The position numbers and the translations under genes were made by a program. 64,000 bases of DNA from assembly GCF_000464535.1 (NCBI RefSeq), contig NW_006916414.1:1-64000 (forward strand), read 5' to 3'. The notes under the pieces were generated by a model, which saw nothing but the letters and a program-made list of their open reading frames with translations, searched no databases and had not been told where the DNA came from. Shown here in pieces: positions 58,766 to 64,000 of the stretch. Each line of letters starts with the position of its first letter. The stretch's first letter is position 1. The stretch is from Endocarpon pusillum Z07020 (Eukaryota > Ascomycota > Eurotiomycetes > Verrucariales > Verrucariaceae).

Positions 58766-59612
58766 ATGGCTCTCAAGCGAATCAACAAAGAACTTACCGA
58801 TCTCGGCCGGTGAGCAAATTCACGACTCTGTACTCCCTCTATTGGTGGAATTTGTCATCTGGCAACGAAGAGAGGGGCAAATTCATGCATTCGATAAGGC
58901 TGGAGGATTCTTTGACTGAAGTGGCTGACGCGGTCTCGACGACAGTGACCCACCCTCTTCCTGCTCTGCTGGTCCACAAGGAGAAGATCTGGTAAGCCTA
59001 GGTGCGATGCTGGGAACGAGCTTGCTCCTCGTTTCCACAGACGCCGTCCATTGTTGGGGATATTTGATTAATAGATTGTGAAACAGTTCCACTGGCAAGC
59101 AACCATTATGGGTCCAGTAAGGCATCCCTATTCCCTCAATGATACTTGAAGTTTCTGTCTCTGATGGGGCTTTTCGCGATGCTCCTCTTCTCCATACAGC
59201 GGCAACGGTCGAAAGCAACGCTGACATGGCGATCGCACAGGGTGACAGCCCATTCCAAGGCGGTCTCTTCTTCCTGGCTATCCACTTCCCAACCGACTAT
59301 CCTTTCAAACCCCCCAAAGTCAACTTCACCACCCGAATCTACCATCCCAACATCAACTCTAACGGCAGCATCTGTCTGGACATACTACGAGACCAGTGGA
59401 GTCCAGCTTTGACCATATCAAAAGGTAATCTATCTATCCAAGAGACCACGTCGATGAGACTGACAAGTCTAGTCTTGCTATCGATCTGCTCTATGCTTAC
59501 CGACCCCAACCCGGATGACCCGCTGGTGCCGGAGATAGCGCACGTGTACAAAACCAACAGAAGCAAATACGAGGAGACTGCCAGAGAATGGACAAGGAAA
59601 TATGCAACTTAA
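58766..59612 (+). CDS. ubc4: Ubiquitin-conjugating enzyme E2, UBC4/UBC5 type
   Basis: Five exons (58766-58809, 58946-58991, 59087-59116, 59241-59424, 59473-59612) give 147 residues, the exact length of Ubc4-class E2s. The sequence reads MALKRINKELTDLGRDPPSS, CSAGPQGEDLFHWQATIMGP, GDSPFQGGLFFLAIHFPTDY, FKPPKVNFTTRIYHPNINSN, then SICLDILRDQW with the active-site Cys at about 85. It ends VPEIAHVYKTNRSKYEETAR. It transfers ubiquitin for bulk turnover of short-lived and abnormal proteins and works with many RING and HECT ligases. Exon 3 is only 30 nt. The introns fall within a highly conserved protein, so the splice choices are secure. Residue position 31-35 reads QGEDL where many fungi have VGDDL or AGDDL. 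Confidence 0.95.
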
Positions 59613-60927
59613 ATGGTGCCAAAGGGTAGATACTTGATGGTTATCAATGGATGAGCGGAAGGACGATCTCCGACTTTAGACGTCAAAGAATGGAAGGACT
59701 TACACCGTGGAGGGATCTCTTTCGAGCATTCATGTGTCTCTCGTATGGGGTCATGGCTATTTCCCAGATGTGGTTAATGTGTCAACCCGTACCGCTTCCT
59801 TAGTCACTTTATGCTGCATATCTTCTCATGGCAGTGCGTTTGGGCGAATAGTACTCAGCTTTCTGTTCTGCGGCTGGCTCATTGAAGCCCAAATATGCTT
59901 CGGCCTCCACGTGGCCCCCTCAACCCTCCTGCTTTGTTAATATCATGTGTCACATCATATCGTCAAAGCACCCTTCGATGTAGTTGATTATGTGAGTTTG
60001 GGCCATCTTTCGTTGCCATGCTGTTTCGTAAGGCCCAACGCCAAAAGCGACCACCTCTGTATTGATCGTCTGTACGGCAGCAACCGGGGGAATATAGGAT
60101 GCCTCCAGCCATTGGTATCGTACCCCTCTTTGTCAGTACAATTGCGAGCTTCAAGAAGTTCTACAGCCTTGGTGATGTCTTGGCACTTGAATCCCGCCGA
60201 GGCTTACATCGGACATCGGACATTGGACAGAGGATAGAGGCGACAGTCGTTTCGCGTCAAAAACAACACAGCATCTCCAACTTCTGAAGCACTCGTCTGA
60301 CACACGAGGCGCCCGGGTGGGCACAATGCCTCCTACACCAACCAATCCATTTCGCCGCATGCTGTCTGAATCTGGAACACGGTCTGTGCAATAATAGGTT
60401 GACTATGAGCGCAATCTTGCGCGCCCGTGTGCGTGTGGAGCAGCAACAAAAGTGCCATCGCTCTGAAACCGGGACATCATGATGCATGGCAAATCTTACT
60501 CCACCATCATCGCCTTTCTTGGTGCAGAACAATGTCCAGAAGTATCGAATCGACCAGAGTCTATCTAGTTGATACCTTTATTCCGCAAGGAGAGACAATT
60601 ACTTTGTTAGCCATCTAATTCTTGTCGCAGGCCGGCTTGTCCAGCTCCCCTATTCTCCTTTTGTACCGCGTCTCTTGGTTTCTCTTTGTGCTCTGCCTTC
60701 GATCCTGTCTTTTACTTGACTTGCGCTCTTGTTCCAGGCAGCAGCCGGTAAGCGGGCGTAGCTGCCTCAAGTTGCTGGCTGATGCAGTGCAAGAATCTAC
60801 CTGTCGACCAATACTTTATCTCTTTCCGAACATTCGTGGCCGGATCGAGTCTTCGCATAAACTCCCGCTATTACCCTACATTGTTAGGCTTTGGAGGGAC
60901 TTAAGACAGAAATACCTAAGCAACAAG
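59613..60927. other. Intergenic (UBC4 downstream / NoxB upstream)
   Basis: No gene could be supported. Frames at 59707-59940, 59947-60237 and 60532-60257 are unremarkable. The short plus-strand frame from ATG 60325 and the minus-strand frame at 60154-59963 were examined and not recognised. The region from about 60620 leads open into the NoxB frame and is probably 5' leader. Confidence 0.5.
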
Positions 60928-62872
60928 ATGGCCCAGGATCTCGAGAGATACTCAACCTTTTCCGACGGAAGGGCGTCCGTCTCGATGGCAACGGAATCGG
61001 AGAGGGTGAGATGGCCTCCTCTGACAAGATTGTTGATGTCTGGCGAGATGAGTGGAGAGCCGCCTCGGGAGTTTACACTGAAGGAGAGATTTGACGTCTG
61101 GATGGTAAATGAAGGCTATAGACGACTTTTCGTTGTCGTCTTTGTTCTTGTGCATCTCATGATTTTTGCTTTCGCATTTTTGAACTTCGACCTCAAGGAC
61201 AACTTGACAACTGCGAGAACCACCTTTGGTACGACCTTTGTTATTGCGCGCTCTGCCGCCTTAGTGCTGCACTTCGATATTGCACTTCTCATACTTCGTA
61301 CGTACCTGCATACTTCTTCTTGACTCACGTTGACGATCCTAGCTGTATGCCGCACACTCATCTCGCTGGCGAGACAAACGCCTCTCAATGGCATTATACA
61401 ATTTGGTACGAGTCCTCCTTCATGTCATGCCTGCCACGCCTGCCACGTCCTGACAAGCATATAGATAAGAACATCACCTTTCACAAACTTGTAGCATATT
61501 CTATTGTCTTCTTCACCTGGGTCCATACAATAGCCCACTGGAACAACTTTGCCCAGCTCGCCGCAAAGAACAAACTCGGGTTCAAAGGCTTTCTTGCCGC
61601 CAATTTTCTCACTGGTCCTGGCTGGTCCGGGTACATTATGCTAATAGCATTGATGATAATATTTGCCACTTCGATTGAGAGGCCTCGTCGGGCAAACTTC
61701 GAACGCTTTTGGTATCTGCACCACCTCTTCATAGTGTTCTTCGTTTTCTGGTCCGTGCACGGTGCATTCTGCATGATCAAGACTGATAGCGCCCCCTTTT
61801 GTGCTGGAACCGGCGTTTTTTACCAATGGTGGATGTATAGTGGATTCATCTATCTTGCGGAGCGCATCCTCCGTGAAGTGCGCGGCAGACACAAGACCTT
61901 CGTCAGCAAAGTCGTCCAACATCCCAGTAATGTATGCGAGATCCAGATCAAGAAAGAAAAGACCAAAACTAGGGCAGGCCAATATATCTTCCTCTGCTGC
62001 CCGGAGGTATCGATCTGGCAATATCACCCCTTCACCCTAACCTCCGCCCCAGAGGAAGACTACATCTCCGTCCACGTCCGCTGTGTCGGCGACTTCACCA
62101 AAGCCCTCGCCAAAGCACTAGGCTGCAACTTCGAGCGCTCTTCCGGCCACGACAAGAAACAGGGAATCGGCTCCGAAGTCGTTGGTGTCCACGACGGCGC
62201 CAAAGAAAACGACATCGATCCCACGATCCGCAAAGTCTTGCCGCGAGTCTACATCGACGGTCCTTTCGGCTCAGCCTCCGAAGACGTCTTCAAATACGAA
62301 GTCGCAGTCCTAGTCGGTGCAGGCATCGGGGTTACGCCGTTCGCCAGTATTCTGAAGAGCATCTGGTATCGGCTCAACTACCCGCAGAAGAAGACGCGAT
62401 TGCGGAAAGTCTACTTCTTTTGGGTCTGTCGCGATTTCGGGTCGTTTGAGTGGTTTCGCTCTCTTTTACTAGCCATCGAAGCACAAGATCTGCAGAATCA
62501 TATCGAGATTCATACCGTAAGCCTGAACCGTCCCTGTTCACCCTCAACCCCCCCCCAAGCGCCCCTCCATCCCCTGCTAACCAGCGATGGAAATAGTACC
62601 TCACCGCGAAAATCAAACCCGACGACGCCACCAACATCATGATCAACGACGTCAACTCGGACCGCGACGCCATCACGGGACTCCGCGCACCCACAAACTT
62701 CGGCCGTCCAAACTGGGACATGGTCTTTCGCTCCATCCGCAAGATCCACTCGCCGGCCGAAGCGGGCGTGTTCTTCTGCGGTCCGAAAGTCTTGGGCAGT
62801 CAGCTGCATGTCAAATGTAATATGTACTCGGAGCCGGGGTTTAACTTTGTGTGGGGGAAGGAGAATTTTTAG
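60928..62872 (+). CDS. noxB: NADPH oxidase, NoxB (Nox2) type
   Basis: Four exons (60928-61297, 61343-61405, 61465-62516, 62597-62872) give 586 residues. The enzyme moves electrons from NADPH through FAD and two haems to O2, making superoxide; in fungi NoxB serves appressorium penetration and ascospore germination. The N-terminus (PPREFTLKERFDVWMVNEGY, about residue 45) is the long extension that separates NoxB from NoxA. Haem-binding His pairs are in FFTWVHTIAHWNNF and FWYLHHLFIVFFVFWSVHG. FAD contacts are in WQYHPFTLTSAPEEDY, NADPH contacts in DGPFGSASEDVF and VLVGAGIGVTPFASILKS, with VFFCGPKVLG near the end. It ends FNFVWGKENF. The start chosen at 60928 has good context (CAAGATGG); an internal Met at about 61035 (MSGEMSGEPPREF) is an alternative, which would remove 36 residues. 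All redox motifs are intact. Confidence 0.93.
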
Positions 62873-64000
62873 GGTCAGATCGGATTCGATCAGTCAAGAA
62901 AGAAAGGATGGAGATCCCTCAGCTGGGGGGCCAATCTTTTCTGGGCCCTGATTGTGTGGCGGTCTTGATAGATGGATTTTTTAGGAGGCTCCTTTTTTCG
63001 GTCCAGGTTTGGACTTGAGGCATAAAAACAATGAAGAGTATGGGAATTTTTTTTGGCTTGACCAGCTGAATTGGATGGGCTCTCTGTATTGATGAGGTCT
63101 GAGTTTGGAACGGAGAGAGCAGTGTCTGTTATACCTATACCTGTATGTTGTGGAATCGGGGGCACTTCCAATTCTGCAGTCGTTACATGTATTTCTTTTC
63201 TACAAAGAAAGAGAATTGTGTTTGAAGCTGCTGCTCACTGTATATACCCTCAGACTGCTAACCATTTCTTCTTTGTCAATCACGAAATGGGAGACTCCCT
63301 CTCAGCCAGATGCCGGTAGATCGAACGTTGTGATCAGGGCCGCTCGTCTGGACCACGGCTTGCAGGTAGTCCCCCGGGGGAATGAATGGTCCGCTCTGCA
63401 CTCGCTGAGGTGGAAATGGTGAAGACTGGCTGCAGCTCCATTGGTCCTCCCTCCCTTAACAAGTGACCAGCGGTAGGTAGGCGGGGAGAGCGCATTGATA
63501 CCAGCGCGAACAGTGTGATCTTGTTGTCTTGTTTGCGAGCAATACTTTCTCATTGTACTGTCATGTCGTACGAGGGGCGCCGCGCGAGACCCGTTGTGCA
63601 TGAAAGTCACTCACGGAGGAACATCCTCCGGTGAGTAGACCAGCAACCAACCGCGAGCGAGCCGTGTAAAGATTGTGGATGAGCCTGTGAATAGTCCACT
63701 ACCACGCATGCGTACCTGGAACATGTTTGTGCACATGCCTTGCTACGGGGCACAGTTGACAGCGGTAGGCAATCCCCTATAGCCCGTGCCAGGCTGATGC
63801 CTCAATCTTCGTAAGTGCTGGCCTCTGGCAGGGTTTGGTCCTCGCTGTTCGTTATTGCTCCCTCCTTGATCGCTTCCATGCTTCTTCTTCCGTTGGTCCT
63901 TCTTTCGGACTGCATCCGATCTTTGATCTTTGAATGTCATTGCATCAGTGCTTTACCCTTGTTTCATACTTGGCATTCGCGTTCTGAATAAATATTCTTC
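62873..64000. other. Intergenic; right edge
   Basis: No supported gene. A 65-codon, very basic minus-strand frame (63940-63743) begins with a plausible Met and could be a first exon, but I see no continuation. The rest shows no coding signal. Confidence 0.45.

Overview
The window is nuclear DNA of a filamentous ascomycete (Pezizomycotina). The evidence is frequent short spliceosomal introns (about 46-190 nt, with CTRAC/CTAA-type branch sites), a NoxB-type NADPH oxidase, a class I/II chitin synthase, an SKT5/Chs4-type activator, and AT-rich degraded transposons that look like repeat-induced point mutation (RIP). The class cannot be fixed from sequence alone; a dothideomycete is my best guess.

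The layout is two-speed. The left third (1 to about 15 kb) is repeat-rich. Positions 1-3385 hold an AT-rich, stop-riddled Ty3/gypsy element on the minus strand, with a Ty1/copia 3' end lodged in its integrase region. Positions 11003-14830 hold a nest: a Tc1/mariner N-terminal relic, a Tad-type LINE, a 2.1-kb piggyBac-like element bounded by perfect 36-bp inverted repeats and sitting inside the LINE frame, and a second, less decayed piggyBac fragment. Between these blocks lie a membrane-protein gene, a small spliced cysteine-rich secreted-protein gene (candidate effector), and an unrecognised gene whose leader and start codon lie in a 191-bp tandem duplication.

From about 16 kb rightward the DNA is ordinary genic sequence with housekeeping and cell-surface genes. 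In order: a C2H2/fungal_trans transcription factor (-), a gene-poor stretch of almost 5 kb, an F-box/zinc-binding protein (-), an SKT5-like chitin-synthase activator (-), a TMEM234-like membrane protein (+), chitin synthase (+), a 473-bp pure (CT)n tract, an intron-containing tRNA-Leu(UAA), a PNUTS/Ppn1-like PP1 regulator (-), SLY1 (+), PIP5-kinase (-), histone H1 (-), FEN1 (-), glutaryl-CoA dehydrogenase (+), a UBC4-type E2 (+) and NoxB (+). Exon structures were rebuilt by hand from splice signals and reading-frame continuity. Every listed CDS length is a multiple of three after joining, except that the 3' end of the cysteine-rich gene is uncertain.

There is no operon logic. Several genes concern polarised growth and wall building (chitin synthase, its activator type, PIP5K, NoxB, the ER-Golgi SM protein Sly1), but they are separated by unrelated genes and I do not claim a cluster. 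The most interesting signals are the FEN1 gene (a 5-nt micro-exon carrying the catalytic Asp34 codon, plus a GC-AG intron), the Kex2-type cysteine-rich secreted peptide, the duplicated start-codon leader, and the transposon nest.
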